Shown here one piece after another: positions 1 to 12,300 of a stretch of 64,000 bases of DNA. A program made the position numbers and the translations under genes. The notes beneath the pieces are model-generated. The model did no database searches. It saw nothing but the letters and a program-made list of their open reading frames with translations, and was not told the DNA's origin. The stretch comes from Pegoplata infirma (lineage: Eukaryota > Arthropoda > Insecta > Diptera > Anthomyiidae): positions 76,497,337-76,561,336 of the forward strand of contig OY992540.1 of the NCBI GenBank assembly GCA_963921195.1, read 5' to 3'. Position 1 is the stretch's first letter. Each line of letters opens with the position of its first letter.

Positions 1-162
1 TGAAGTAATATAAAATTATTTAATTAATTGTTTTGACAATAAATTTCAAAATTACTGTTGTTTGTAACTGAAGCCTTAGTTGGTCATAATTATTCCAGTT
101 ATTTTCAAATTTTTTAATTTCAACTGGGAATTTTCGTAACTATGCAACTGGGGAATTTTTTC

Positions 163-783
163 GGTGTAGTAACCGAGGCGGGAACTATAGGCCATAAGAG
201 AGGGAGAGTGATCGGACCAAGGGGCGTTAAATGCCACGCTCCTTGTATTATATTGAACGTTATATCAGCCTTTTTCGCAATTACGCTTAAACGGTTAAAC
301 CGATTTACGTATAATTTTCAACACAGATAGTACTAACCGAGGTGGGAGCTATAGGTCATAAAAAATAGCGATCAGACAAAAGGGGCGTGTATTTTATTGA
401 AAGTTATTTCTAACTGTTCCGCAATCGCATAAACAGCTGAACCGAGTTCAATGAAATCATCATCACAGATAATACTAACCGAGGCGGTGGTATAGGTAAT
501 AAAAAATTGCGATCAGACAAAAGGGGCGTAAAATGCCACGCCCGTTTATAATACATTAAAAGTTATTTCTGCCACTGATAGTACTAACCGAGGTGGGAAC
601 TATAGCCCATAAGAGAGACTGATCGGAAAAGGAGCGTAATATGCCACGCCCCTTTGTATGTTATTGAACGTTGAACCGATTTACATGAAATTTTCACCAC
701 AGATGGTACTAACCAAGGTGGAAGCTATAGGTCATAATAGAGCGCGATCGAAAAAATGGGCGTAACATTCCACGCCCCTTTGT
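163..783. repeat. Degenerate tandem repeat, five units
   Basis: Five diverged head-to-tail units each begin near TACTAACCGAGG (about 166, 331, 473, 582 and 707) and contain CTATAGGTCATAA, then GATCRGAC, then GGGGCGT and a CCACGCCCC block. Unit length falls from about 165 to 110 bp through internal deletions. The open frame at 142-330 runs through these repeats and looks incidental. The parent element is not recognised. Confidence 0.7.
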
Positions 784-1269
784 ATAACACTGTGGACCAA
801 TTCAGGTTAGCAAAAGTTAGGTCGAGTCTGGGAGCGAGGGGTGAAAATAGAGGCTAAATTAGAAGACCGGCGTTTTGTTTATGTTCGATTTTTTTTAATC
901 GAACTTCTAACTTTGCAGCCAAATGCCGATTTTCAGCATATTGTTTATATGGTTTTTTTGGGTATAACTCGTCCACTAATTGATATTTTTTCAATCTGTA
1001 GCAGCCAAATTATTGCTAGAGACCTGTCCAACAATTAAAATTTTTTAAAAAATTGATTTAGAAAATTTTTAGTGGTGTTTATGAAGCTAAATGTTTTCAA
1101 AAAGCATGCAAAAAATTTTTTTTCCAACATTTTGCTTCATAAGCACAATATTGCGGAAATATTTAATAAAAAATAAAAAAGAAAATTGAAAAAAAAAAAA
1201 AATGTAAAAAAAAAACTTTTTCCTTAAAAAAGTCATTTGATTTATTCGCTTCAGAGTACAGTATTTTAG
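784..1269. other. AT-rich stretch without a recognisable gene
   Basis: Homopolymer A and T runs dominate. Short open frames on both strands have low-complexity Phe/Lys/Asn-rich composition and no motif. I see no splice-flanked exon here, although an upstream exon of the MADF gene must exist somewhere to the left of 6208. Confidence 0.5.
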
Positions 1270-2000
1270 ACAAGTAAGAAAATTATAGTCTGTCAAGACC
1301 GACCATACAATACCCTACACCAGAGTTTCCCGAAATATTGGTCCCAAGTTCAAACATGGACTGATAAGATATATATTTTGTCAAATCTTTAATAAGTGTA
1401 AAAACACTTACAAATCAAATTTGAGTAAAATATGCTTCTTTTTGTTGAGAATAAACCGCTTTAACTGAATATCGGGTGAAATTTTCACAAGGGGGGGCAT
1501 AAGTCCAAAAATGGTCCGATGATAATCTGATTTGATAAGGTTATTAAAGTACGCGTTTAACATACACAAACAAAATTTTAATAAAATATTTTCTATTTTC
1601 ATGTAATTTTAGAGATTTATGTGAAAATCGGGAAGGTGGTTTGTATGGGGGCTACAAGAAGAACTGATCCGATTCCTTTAAAATTCAGAATGGGCACGTT
1701 TACGTGCCAAATTACAAAACGAAACCTATTATAGTACGGTTATTAGAGTCATTTGATCCAAAACTAAAGAGGACCTTTGTATGGGGGCTAGGTTTAAATA
1801 TGGACCGATTTTTTCCAATTTCAATAGGCTTCGTCCTTGGTGCAAAAGAGGCTTAAGTTTCAAATTTCAAGTCAATTGGTTAAAAATGACGACCTGTATC
1901 GTGTTTACACCGTTTACATGGGCAGACAGACGGACGGACAGACGGACGTACATCGCTAAATCGACCCAAAAAGGGATTCTGAGTCGATCGGTGTAGGGAT
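1270..2000 (-). mobile_element. mini-me-like element, reverse orientation, 5' part displaced
   Basis: Read on the minus strand this has the mini-me layout: a GTCY tract (seen here as GGACGGACAGACGGACG near 1930) after the conserved core (CATCGCTAAATCGAC in this orientation). It ends in the AAGTAAGAAAATTATAG tail next to GGTCGG/CCGACC and ACCCTACACC. The usual 5' end is missing here, but a matching piece lies at 3166-3262, so about 1.2 kb appears to be inserted between them. Confidence 0.75.
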
Positions 2001-2044
2001 TCATTCCCCTACATACTTTATAATTTTGTAATAATTTTGTGTAT

Positions 2045-2189
2045 GACCGAATTTACATAAGGCAATTTTAATTGCGGCAATTTTGATTTTCTAGTGTATC
2101 AGAGAGAGAGGGAAGAATCTTAGATCTCTCTCTGATACACGATAAAATCAGAATTGCCGCAATTAAAATTGCCTAATGTAAATACGGTC
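2045..2189. repeat. 145-bp hairpin MITE
   Basis: A near-perfect inverted repeat. The left arm begins GACCGAATTTACATAAGGC and the right arm ends with its near complement (TAATGTAAATACGGTC). The arms are about 65 bp around a GAGAGAGAGGGAAG loop region. It lies in the block that separates the two parts of the neighbouring mini-me. Confidence 0.8.
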
Positions 2190-2320
2190 TATTGATTTTT
2201 ATGTTGTTTATTATTTGAGTTTTGTTTTGTTATAAAATATTTTATTCATTCGAATTTTATATTTCAATTCAACAACAATAAAATTATTTATTTTATAATA
2301 AAATTTATTTGTTTTAATAG

Positions 2321-3160
2321 GATCCTTTAAGGATCCTATATTGGCGATCCTACCAAATTGAACCGAGAATTATCTTTAACAATGGACCAATATTTAAAGT
2401 TGAATGGATAAATCAAGATTTTCAAAAACACAATAAATCATCAAGCTTGTCAATTGGATTTAAACGGAATTATCTCATGGATATTAAAAAAGGTCTATTA
2501 AACAATAGATTTTTGCAATTCATCATAAACTTCGCAACTTCAAACACTTTTACAACTCAATTTCGAATATTTACATCATATTGGACTGCAAAGAAGTTCA
2601 AGAATGAAAAATTGTATTTTTCAAAGAGATGCAGTGTTTCTCAGAGCATTTTTCAAATTACCTACGCTACAACTATTTAATTTGTGCATCCAGGTACTGA
2701 AAATCCTATATAATAAAATTTTATCAAGCCAATTTTTGTCAATGGAAAAAAAGATCTTATAATGGATCATCAATAGAGGTTATAAAAGTTGAGCACTCTC
2801 ATTTTCTTCCGATTAAATCAATTGCCGTAGTCGACAAAGAAAAATCAACACGTGTCGTACTTATCCACTAAATTTTGATAATTCATGTATATCAAGTCTC
2901 ATCGTTCAACGTTTTCATAAAGTTTGCATAATATATCGTGGTTTTTCCTGATCTCCTGAATAGAACACGCAACTTATAAATCGAAACATTCTTCAACGTA
3001 TACAAACTTACTTCAAGATTATCAAGATCAACAAACGAAGTATCTTTACAGCTCGATCAAATCATTCCAGTTTTGATATTTGCGCCCTGTCTTGCTTCTA
3101 AAACATATATTTATGGGGTCTGCTCTACTCAATTAATACTGATCCTTTAAGGATCCTATA
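2321..3160. repeat. 800-bp block flanked by identical 20-bp direct repeats
   Basis: The 20-mer GATCCTTTAAGGATCCTATA occurs at 2321-2340 and again at 3141-3160, and it is nearly palindromic in its first 17 bases. The interior has no motif I recognise; a 77-codon open frame at 2447-2680 lacks support. The pair could be a duplicated target, a short remnant LTR-like repeat or two copies of a palindromic element. Confidence 0.5.
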
Positions 3161-3165
3161 ATCGG

Positions 3166-3262
3166 TATACTTGAATGTGGGTCTAGGACCAATATTTCGG
3201 GTAGTTACAAACATCAGCACAAACTCATTATACCCTGTACCACAGTGTGGTGTAGGGAATAA
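3166..3262 (-). mobile_element. Displaced 5' end of the mini-me-like element
   Basis: On the minus strand this reads through the head seen in other copies: CCCTACACCACACTGTGG, then GGGTATAATGAG, then AACTACCCGAAATATTGG. It continues the truncated copy at 1270-2000 in the same orientation. Confidence 0.7.
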
Positions 3263-3756
3263 ATATTTCTAATTCCAAAACATTTTACACAAAAATACTG
3301 TACTTTTCATTGCATGCATAGAATACATTATTCATTCGTTTCGAACTGAAAGACATTTTTAGAATGTCTCTAAACGACTTTTAAATGCATTCGTGCACAT
3401 GTCTGGTGTTACCCGAAGAGGGAACAATAGTTAATTAAAAACTGTCATTCGTTATATATTGTTTTCAACCCGACAACGCCGGGTGAAAAACAGCTAGTGA
3501 AATAAATATAAAATATATTTAATTGTTGTTGTCCTGAAAAGTATGGTATTTACATTTAACCGACATCGGTTCAGCGGTTCCAAAGTTATAAACGAGAAGG
3601 TAAGGAAACCTCGAAAATGATGGTACTTTCCACATAACCTTAAAATACGAAATGCTTTAAATCGGCTGCTTGCAGACATATGTAAAATAAAATATTTTTT
3701 TACAAAAAAAAATTACGCGAAATTTTTTTTCACAAATTTTTTTTTACCGCGGAATT
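3263..3756. other. AT-rich stretch without a recognised feature
   Basis: No gene or clear repeat boundary was found. Near 3550-3600 a short segment (CGACATCGGTTCAGCGGTTC) resembles the interior of the neighbouring mini-me family, so this may be old element debris. Confidence 0.4.
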
Positions 3757-5012
3757 TTTATACCCTCCAACTACAGTATGGGGGTATACTCACTTTGTCA
3801 TTCCGTGTTTAACGCATCAAAATATCGGTATAGGACCCCATAAAGTACATATATTTATGATCGATTCTAAGACATTCTAGCGATGTCCGTCCGTCCGTCT
3901 GTCCGTCTGTAGTTAACACGATACAGTTCAAAATAAAAGAGTTAGACTCCCGACATTTAGCACGAATATGTCTTATCTTTCTAGGCAGGTTAAATGAAAA
4001 TGAGCAAAATCGGGCCATGGGAAAAAAAGTTCCCCCTTGAAGAACTAAACCAACCTTTGAAAAATATAATTTTTATACACTCCACTTAGTGATAGAGGGT
4101 ATATATAAGTTTGTCATTCCGTTTGTAACTCATCGAAATATCGGTCTGGGACCCCATAAAGTATATATGTATATTCATGATGCCCGATCGATTTTAAGAC
4201 ATTCTAGCGATGTCCGTCTGTCTGTGAAAAATGCTATCACGGGCAAAATATTGCACAGAGATGACTGAAACTTAACATATTTATTGGAAGTATTTATTGG
4301 AAGTTAAGTATTGCATTTGAGCGATATCGGTTCAGCGGTTCAAAAGTTATGAACGAAAATGTAAGCACACCTCAAAAATTTCAGTACATTTAACATAACC
4401 TAAAAATACAAAATGCTTTAATTCGGCTTCTGTTTGACATATGTCAACATAATTGAACACCAAATGGTATTTAAACAAGTACGAACATATTTTTTGACAA
4501 AAAAAGAAAAAAATCGTAGATTTTTTTTTCTTACCAAAATTTTTTTTCGCGGAAATTTTTTTTTTTTTTTCAAAAGTAATTTCCTTTTAAATAAAGTTTT
4601 TTTGCAATAATCTTTTTGAAATTGTGAAGGGTATCACTACATTCGGCAAGGCCGAATTTAACTTTTTTACTTGTTTTACATGATTTTTTGTGTTTTTGTT
4701 TAACAAACATTTTTATGCTACAAAAAATTCACAGTCCTGCATTTGGACCCTGAGAATTAGAAAACGTAATTTTTTCGGTCCGCCCCCCTTTTATGGGGTT
4801 GAAAAAAAATCTTTTTAATTATGATAAACTTTTATTTCATTAGTGCAAAAAGCATAAGAATAAATTTTTAAACACATATTTGAGAGAAAATTTGCCCCCC
4901 CCCACATTACCACTACCGACCCTCCAAAAAAAAAAAATAACACTGATTTTTTTTTTTGCATGTTGGAGGGTATAAAAGATTCGGCACAGCCGAATTTAAC
5001 ACTCTTACTTGT
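3757..5012 (+). mobile_element. mini-me-like element, interrupted by a second copy
   Basis: It starts TTTTTATACCCTCCAACTAC, has the core GATTCTAAGACATTCTAGCG followed by GTCCGTCCGTCCGTCTG, and ends GGAGGGTATAAAAGATTCGG ... CTCTTACTTGTTTT. The interior is interrupted at about 4070 by a complete second copy. Comparison with the copy at 17038-17737 shows that the interior resumes directly after the insertion. Confidence 0.8.
4070..4677 (+). mobile_element. mini-me-like element nested in the previous one
   Basis: It begins ATACACTCCACTTAGTGATAG and ends AAGGCCGAATTTAAC ... TTACTTGTTTT. It lies between ATATAATTTTT and CATGATTTTTTG, which are adjacent in the uninterrupted copy. No long target duplication is visible, as expected for rolling-circle (Helitron-related) insertion. 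Confidence 0.75.
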
Positions 5013-5029
5013 TTTTTTTTTTTTTAAAT

Positions 5030-6095
5030 TACCCAGCTAACAAAATGTAGAGCCCTCAAAATGTATGTCTTTAAAATGTGTCCAAAAATGGATTGGTTTT
5101 GAAGCCCACATATTTTAGAGTCGAAAATGATTCAAAAATGAAACTATTATTTGAACTTTAAATTTTGTTTTTCATAAAAAGCTCTGTTTTTTGAGGGGAA
5201 AAAGAGCCATCTAAAATAAGTCCAAAAAGACTCCAAAATGAAAGGGAAATTTCTTTTTAAAAAATTAGTGTCCAAAATGACTCTAAAATTTTGAAAATTA
5301 AAAGTGTTTATTTAACCTTCCAAAAAGACTACAAAAATTTATTCTTTTTGGAGCCGATACAATTTTTTTTTTGAATACAAAAAAAGAATTTTATGTCAAT
5401 AAATTTTCAAAATTATTTAAATTATTTTTTATTCACACGTGTAATTTGTGGTCGTTACAAAATTGTAAAAAATATAAAAAATAGCGTTAATAAAAACGCT
5501 AAAAAATTTTCGTGAAGTTGAACTAATATCAGCATAATGGTTAGAAGGTGCAAATGAACGACTGAAAGTCCGCAGCAATAGTCTCATAATTCTCAAGAAG
5601 CTATGATGGAAAACTAAGCCATTTATGGATTTATGTGCAAATATGTTTCGTATTTATATTTATGCCATCATTATTCTTTAATTTTGTTATGTATTTTATA
5701 ATGTTTTCCCGGAAAATGTTTGATTATTGATAGTTTTAAAATTATTATTATAAATTTTTATTAAAAATTCATAATAATAAAATATGGGATAAAAAATAAA
5801 AATGCCTTTTCATTGTCTTATTAATGTAGAAGATTTGAAATTAAAGAAACCAAAATCCATCCATAAACAACCCTAAAAGTGCACAAAAATGACTCCCAAT
5901 GTGCTCAAAAATGAGTATTTAAAGACTCCAATATCGGAGGGAAATTTTCCCTCACACACTATTTCCTGGACTCATTTTGGAATCCAAAAATAAGGCTCTT
6001 TTGGATGAACCACTTTCATACAAAAAATTGAAATTCTTGTTATATTTTTGGAGCCCATTTTGGAGTCTAAAATGAGTCTGCTTGTTTGCTGGGTA
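5030..6095. mobile_element. Foldback element with TACCCAGC ends
   Basis: Terminal TACCCAGC(T)AACAAA at 5030 faces TTGTTTGCTGGGTA ending at 6095. The arms carry repeated AAAATGACTCCAAAATG-type sequence in opposite orientations. No coding sequence was found. It ends about 110 bp before the first readable exon of the MADF gene. The ends resemble those of the element at 55728-56346. Confidence 0.65.
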
Positions 6096-6207
6096 GTTTT
6101 TCTCAATTTTTTTAACAAATTTTTTTTTCAACAATTTTTTAGTAACAGTATTAAATATTTAAATTTAATTTGTTTAACTATAATTACTATACATTTTCCA
6201 ATTTCAG

Positions 6208-6370
6208 TTGATACCTGTAAAACCTCTTGGATTGAGTTACGTTATAACTACCAATGTCACGCAAGACGTTTACGTAAATATTTTAATACTGGCCATAAAT
6301 CAAATCGTAAAAGACCTGCCATGTATTTAGAATCGGAGCTTATGTTTTTATGGAGATTTATTCAAAATCC
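6208..6370 (+). CDS. Exon 1 of the readable part: second half of MADF module 1
   Basis: Acceptor TTTTCCAATTTCAG ends at 6207 and donor GTAAGT starts at 6371. The exon enters in phase 1 and leaves in phase 2. It encodes DTCKTSWIELRYNYQ and then LMFLWRFIQNP, typical of the C-terminal helix of a MADF module. The open frame continues upstream of the acceptor but becomes hydrophobic low-complexity sequence, which I treat as intron. Confidence 0.8.
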
Positions 6371-9300
6371 GTAAGTTTTTTTTATTTATTTATTTGAAAA
6401 AAAATTATTTTTTATTTTAATTTTAACTTTAAAAAAATAATTTTAGTAAAACATGTTCCCCACCATTTGATAATGAGGAAACATCTTCTAAGGAGCAACC
6501 ACAAGAGCAACCACAAGAGCAACTACTAAATCAACCACAAGAGCAACCACTAAATCAACCACAAGAGCAACCACAAGAGCAACCACATGAACACCCACAA
6601 AAGCAACCACAACAAAATGAGGTTGTAGCAGAAGCTGTAAATGTTGAAAATGTTCAATTTGGTATTGAAGATTTGACAAATCAAGTTATCGATGATGATT
6701 TGATATTAGTAGAACAACCCGTGGAATGTATTGTCATCGATGAGGATGATGACAGTGCAAAAACGGAAAAACAATTTAAAGTCAGTAGAGGAATGAAAGC
6801 ATTAGTAAGAGAAATACAAAACTATCCGGAATTATATGATAGTGAACATACGTTGTTTAAGGATTATACAGTTAAAAGTTCTATATGGAATACTATAGCT
6901 GGTAGTATAGGAGATAAAGGTAAATCGTAATACACATTTTAAAAAAAGTATTAAGCCCACTTAACTTATTAATATAAAGTATTAAACTTTTAATAATATA
7001 TTTTGTTTTCTTCTCTTATAATTTATTTAGCTACAAAACTTATGAAATCTTGGGTTATTATGCAAACTCGTTATGAATGGGAAATAAATCAAGCACCAAT
7101 TGATTATGCAACAGCAATAAAATCTGATTTAGAAAATACTTTGGAATTTATGAAAATTTTCATTTTAAAGAAGTAAGACTTAGGCTGGATTACTCAATGC
7201 TCTGTTATAAAATAACTCTCCGTTAAATTTAACTTTTTCATACAAATTTTAACATAAGGCTCCGTTAAATCGGCAGTTAGCAGTTAACTTTTCATTGAGT
7301 AATCCGCCTTTAGTTCTATTTTTTAGAAAATTATTTTATTTTTTATTTATGCTTTTTTAATTTTAGCCCTGATACCGTTTATAAGCAATCTTTTTATTTG
7401 AGATCAGGTTGGCAAGAGCCAATCGATTACTTTAAGGATATACACAATTTAATTGTACGTATGAAAAAAATGGCCGATATTGTCTCTATAACAGATTTAT
7501 TATTGAATAAACCAGAAAAAACTAAACAATATGAGCTGATGTGGGAGGAACTAGCTAAACAGAAAGGTAAATAAAATTTATTTAAATAAAAAAAAAAAAA
7601 AAGATTTTTCTATATGAAAAATGTCTCAGAATCTGAGACATTTTCTATAGGAAAAATGTCTTAAAATCTGAGAAATTTTTCTATAGGAGAAATGCCTCAG
7701 AATCTGAGACTTTTATATAAAAAAATGTTTCAGAATCTGAGACTTTTTTTATGTAGATAAAATGTCTCAGAATCTGAGACTTTTTCTATAGGAAAAACTT
7801 CTCAAAAGCTGAGAATTTTTCTATAGGAAAAATGTCTCAGAATCGGCGACTATTTCTATAGGAAAAATGTCTTAGAATCTGAGACTTTTTCTACTGGAAA
7901 AATATCTCAGAATCTGAGACAATTTCTATAGAAAAATATCTCAAAATCTGACACTTTTTCTATAGGAAAATTTCTTAAAATCTGGGAACTTTTCTATAGG
8001 GAAATTGTCTCAGAATCTGAGACTTTTTTATATAGAAAAAATGTCTCAGAATCTGAGACTTTTTTTATATATAAAAAATGTCTCAGAATCTGAGACTCAG
8101 AATCTGAGACTTTTTTTATATAGAAAAAATGTCTCAGAATCTGAGACTTTTTTTATATAGAAAAAATGTCTCAGAATCTGAGACTTTTTTTATATAGAAA
8201 AAATGTCTCAGAATCTGAGACTTTTTTTATATAGAAAAAATGTCTCAGAATCTGAGACTTTTTTTATATAGAAAAAATGTCTGAGACTTTTTTTATATAG
8301 AAAAAATGTCTCAGAATCTGAGACTTTTTTTATATAGAAAAAATGTCTCAGAATCTGAGACTTTTTTTATATAGAAAAAATGTCTCAGAATCTGAGACTT
8401 TTTTTATATAGAAAAAATGTCTCAGAATCTGAGACTTTTTTTATATAGAAAAAATGTCTCAGAATCTGAGACTTTTTTTATATAGAAAAAATGTCTCAGA
8501 ATCTGAGACTTTTTTTATATAGAAAAAATGTCTCAGAATCTGAGACTTTTTTTATATAGAAAAAATGTCTCAGAATCTGAGACTTTTTTTATATAGAAAA
8601 AATGTCTCAGAATCTGAGACTTTTTTTATATAGAAAAAATGTCTCAGAATCTGAGACTTTTTTTATATAGAAAAAATGTCTCAGAATCTGAGACTTTTTT
8701 TATATAGAAAAAATGTCTCAGAATCTGAGACTTTTTTTATATAGAAAAAATGTCTCAGAATCTGAGACTTTTTTTATATAGAAAAAATGTCTCAGAATCT
8801 GAGACTTTTTTTATATAGAAAAAATGTCTCAGAATCTGAGACTTTTTTTATATAGAAAAAATGTCTCAGAATCTGAGACTTTTTTATATAGAAAAAATGT
8901 CTCAGAATCTGAGACTTTTTTTATATAGAAAAAATGTCTCAGAATCTGAGACTTTTTTTATATAGAAAAAATGTCTCAGAATCTGAGACTTTTTTTATAT
9001 AGAAAAAATGTCTCAGAATCTGAGACTTTTTTTATATAGAAAAAATGTCTCAGAATCTGAGACTTTTTTTATATAGAAAAAATGTCTCAGAATCTGAGAC
9101 TTTTTTTATATAGAAAAAATGTCTCAGAATCTGAGACTTTTTTTATATAGAAAAAATGTCTCAGAATCTGAGACTTTTTTTATATAGAAAAAATGTCTCA
9201 GAATCTGAGACTTTTTTTATATAGAAAAAATGTCTCAGAATCTGAGACTTTTTTTATATAGAAAAAATGTCTCAGAATCTGAGACTTTTTTTATATAGAA

Positions 9301-12300
9301 AAAATGTCTCAGAATCTGAGACTTTTTTTATATAGAAAAAATGTCTCAGAATCTGAGACTTTTTTTATATAGAAAAAATGTCTCAGAATCTGAGACTTTT
9401 TTTATATAAAGGGTATTCATTTCAGAGAATGTAAAAGTGGAAAAATAAAAAATGTAAGATTCCACTCTCATTGATGTGAACGGGTACATAAAAAAATTGT
9501 GATGCAAAGTTTCCAAAAATAATTAAATTATTCGATGAGTCAACCAATTAACTTATAAATTACACTTTTTACATATTTTGACAGTTTTTTCTTGTTGTTT
9601 AATTCTTAATTTCGATTATTATAACCAAAATTATTTGTATACATATTTTCTTCTAATAAAAATTTCAAACACATGTTCAATAAGGGCTGCCGAGGTAGAA
9701 AAAACTTAAATAACAGTAGCAAATTTTGGTACTTTTTCTTTGATTAGTAATGAATGGCAACGCTTTAAAAATTGGAAAAATGTAACTTTTTATTCTGATA
9801 ATTTTACACTTGGATATAGGTTGTTTAAGTTGCAACTTTTGAGTGGAAAATTTTTTCATGTGTTTGTTGTAATAAAAAGTTACATTTTTCCAATTTTTCA
9901 TTTTTACAACCAAAAAAAAGCTGAAATGAATACCCTTATAGAAAAAATGTCTCAGAATCTGAGACTTTTTTTATATAGAAAAAATGTCTCAGAATCTGAG
10001 ACTTTTTTTATATAGAAAAAATGTCTCAGAATCTGAGACTTTTTTTATATAGAAAAAATGTCTCAGAATCTGAGACTTTTTTTATATAGAAAAAATGTCT
10101 CAGAATCTGAGACTTTTTTTATATAGTAAACGGTGTCCATGTAAACGGTGTAAACACGATACAGGTCGCAATTTTTAATCAATTGACTTGAAATTTGAAA
10201 CTTAAGTCTCTCTTGGCCCAAGGACGAAGCCTATTGAAATTGGAAAAAATCGGTCCATATTTAGACCTAGCCCCCATACAAAGGTCCTCTTTAGTTTTGG
10301 CTTAAATGACTCTAATAACCGTATTGTAGAAGGTATCGCTTTGAAATTTGGATGGTAAACATGTTTTGTCTTCACATATCATCATTCCGAATTTCAAAGA
10401 AATCGGACCAGTTCTTCTTGTAGCCCCCATACAAACCACCTTCCCGATTTTCACATAAATGTCTCAAATTTCATGAAAATAGAAAATATTTAATTAAAAT
10501 TTTGTTTGTGTATGTTAAACGCGTACTTAAATAACCTTATCAAACCTGATAATCATCGGACCAGTTTTGGACTCAGGCCCCTTGTGAAAATTTCGCCCGA
10601 TATTCAGTTAAAGCGGTTTATTGTCAACAAATAGAAGCCTATTTCACTCAAATTTGATTTGTGAGTGTTTTCTTCACTTATTAAAGGTTTTACAACATAT
10701 AGATCTAATCGATCCATGGGACCCATTTTCCGGGAAACCTTGGTGTAGGGTATTATATGGTCGGTCTTGACCGACCATAATTTTCTTACTTGTTTTATAT
10801 AGAAAAAATGTCTCAGAATCTAAGACTTTTTATACCCTACACACTGTGGTACAGGGTATAATCAGTTTGTGCTGATGTTTGTAACTACCAGAAATATTGG
10901 TCCTAGACCCACTTTTAAGTATACCGATCGATTTAGAATCACTTTTTGAGTCGATTTAGCGATGTCCGTCCGTCCGTCTGTACGTCCGTCTGTCCATGTA
11001 AACGGTGTAAACACGATACAGGTCGCAATTTTTAATCAATTGACTTGAAATTTAAAACTTAAGCCTCTTTTGGCACAAGGACGAAGCCTATTGAAATTGG
11101 AAAAATCGGTCTATACTTAGACCTAGCCCCCATACAAAGGTCCTCTTTAGTTTTGGCCCAAATGACTCTAATAGCCGCATTTTAAAAGGTATATTTTCGA
11201 AATTTGGCAAATAATAGTGATTCATCCACACAAATCACCATTCTAAATTTTAAAGAAATTGGACCAGTTTTTCTTGTAGCCCCCATACAAACCACATTCC
11301 CGATTTTCACATAAATCTCTCAAATTTCATGAAAATAGAAAATATTTAATTAAAATTCTGTTTGTGTATGTTAAGCGTACTTAAATAACCTTATCAAATT
11401 GATTATCATCGGACCATTTTTGCACTTAGGACCTCCCCATGTGAAAATTTCGCCTGATATTCAGTTAAAGCTTATTATTAACAACAAAAAGAAGCCTACT
11501 TTACTCAAATTTGATTTGTGAGTGTTTTTTATACTTATTAATGATTTGACAAAATATAGATCTAATCACTCCATCACGGTGCCCTGGAGAGGATTTAAAT
11601 AAAATTTTGGTGTTACTCCAATTTATAAGCGGATTATGTTTTGTGACTATAAAAGAAAGAAAATGAGCCAAAAAAGAAAAAAAAGTACTAGGCGCTTTTT
11701 TTTTTGGCGGGCAAAAAAAGAATTATAAAAAACGGAAAAATAATTTATTCTTTCAAATGCATTAAAATTTTTTTATACAGATGAAAATTCATCGCATATT
11801 CACTTATCAGTGAGATTTGAATATATTTGTGACATATTTTTTCAGACATGAGACTTAAAAGAATAATTTCACTATTTAGTGAGACTAAATCAAATTTCTT
11901 CTTTAATTTAATGAAAATTTTAACTTTAGCAGTTACTTCACATTTAATATTGATCCTGTTTCTAGATTTTGAAGAAGAGAAGTTATCCCAACAATACAAA
12001 CAAATTTTACAAAGGAGTTTTGGTGAAATAAACAAAATTAAAAAATTATATTTAGTGCATCCATAAGATTGACAACAAAGAAATAGTCCCAACTACTTTC
12101 TGCATCTCTTTTCAAACTATTTATATTGTTTTACTCCTCCTTAGGCACTGCAAACGCATTTTGCAATGGTTTTTACTATCGTTTTCTGTTTTTTTTTAAG
12201 TTTTGAAAAAACATATTTAACAAAAAAGTATAAATTCTTTTAAAATGATATGACCCACTAATGTCTAAAGTGAGGAAACTTTGTGTTTTGCTGTCCGTCA

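Noticed and set aside
6048..6207. Upstream extension of exon 1 with in-frame Met codons (hydrophobic N-terminus)
   Set aside because: The sequence is Phe/Leu/Asn-rich low complexity and precedes a strong pyrimidine-AG acceptor at 6207. The MADF similarity begins only after it.
6488..6679. Minus-strand frame with Val-Val-Ala-Leu repeats
   Set aside because: It is the complement of the coding QPQE minisatellite.
7601..9408. CRISPR-like array (regular palindromic repeats)
   Set aside because: The units are contiguous 37-bp repeats with no unique spacers, lie in a eukaryotic intron and have no cas genes.
11745..12092. 115-codon minus-strand frame as a gene
   Set aside because: It spans the arm and loop of a foldback element, has no domain and overlaps a frame on the other strand.
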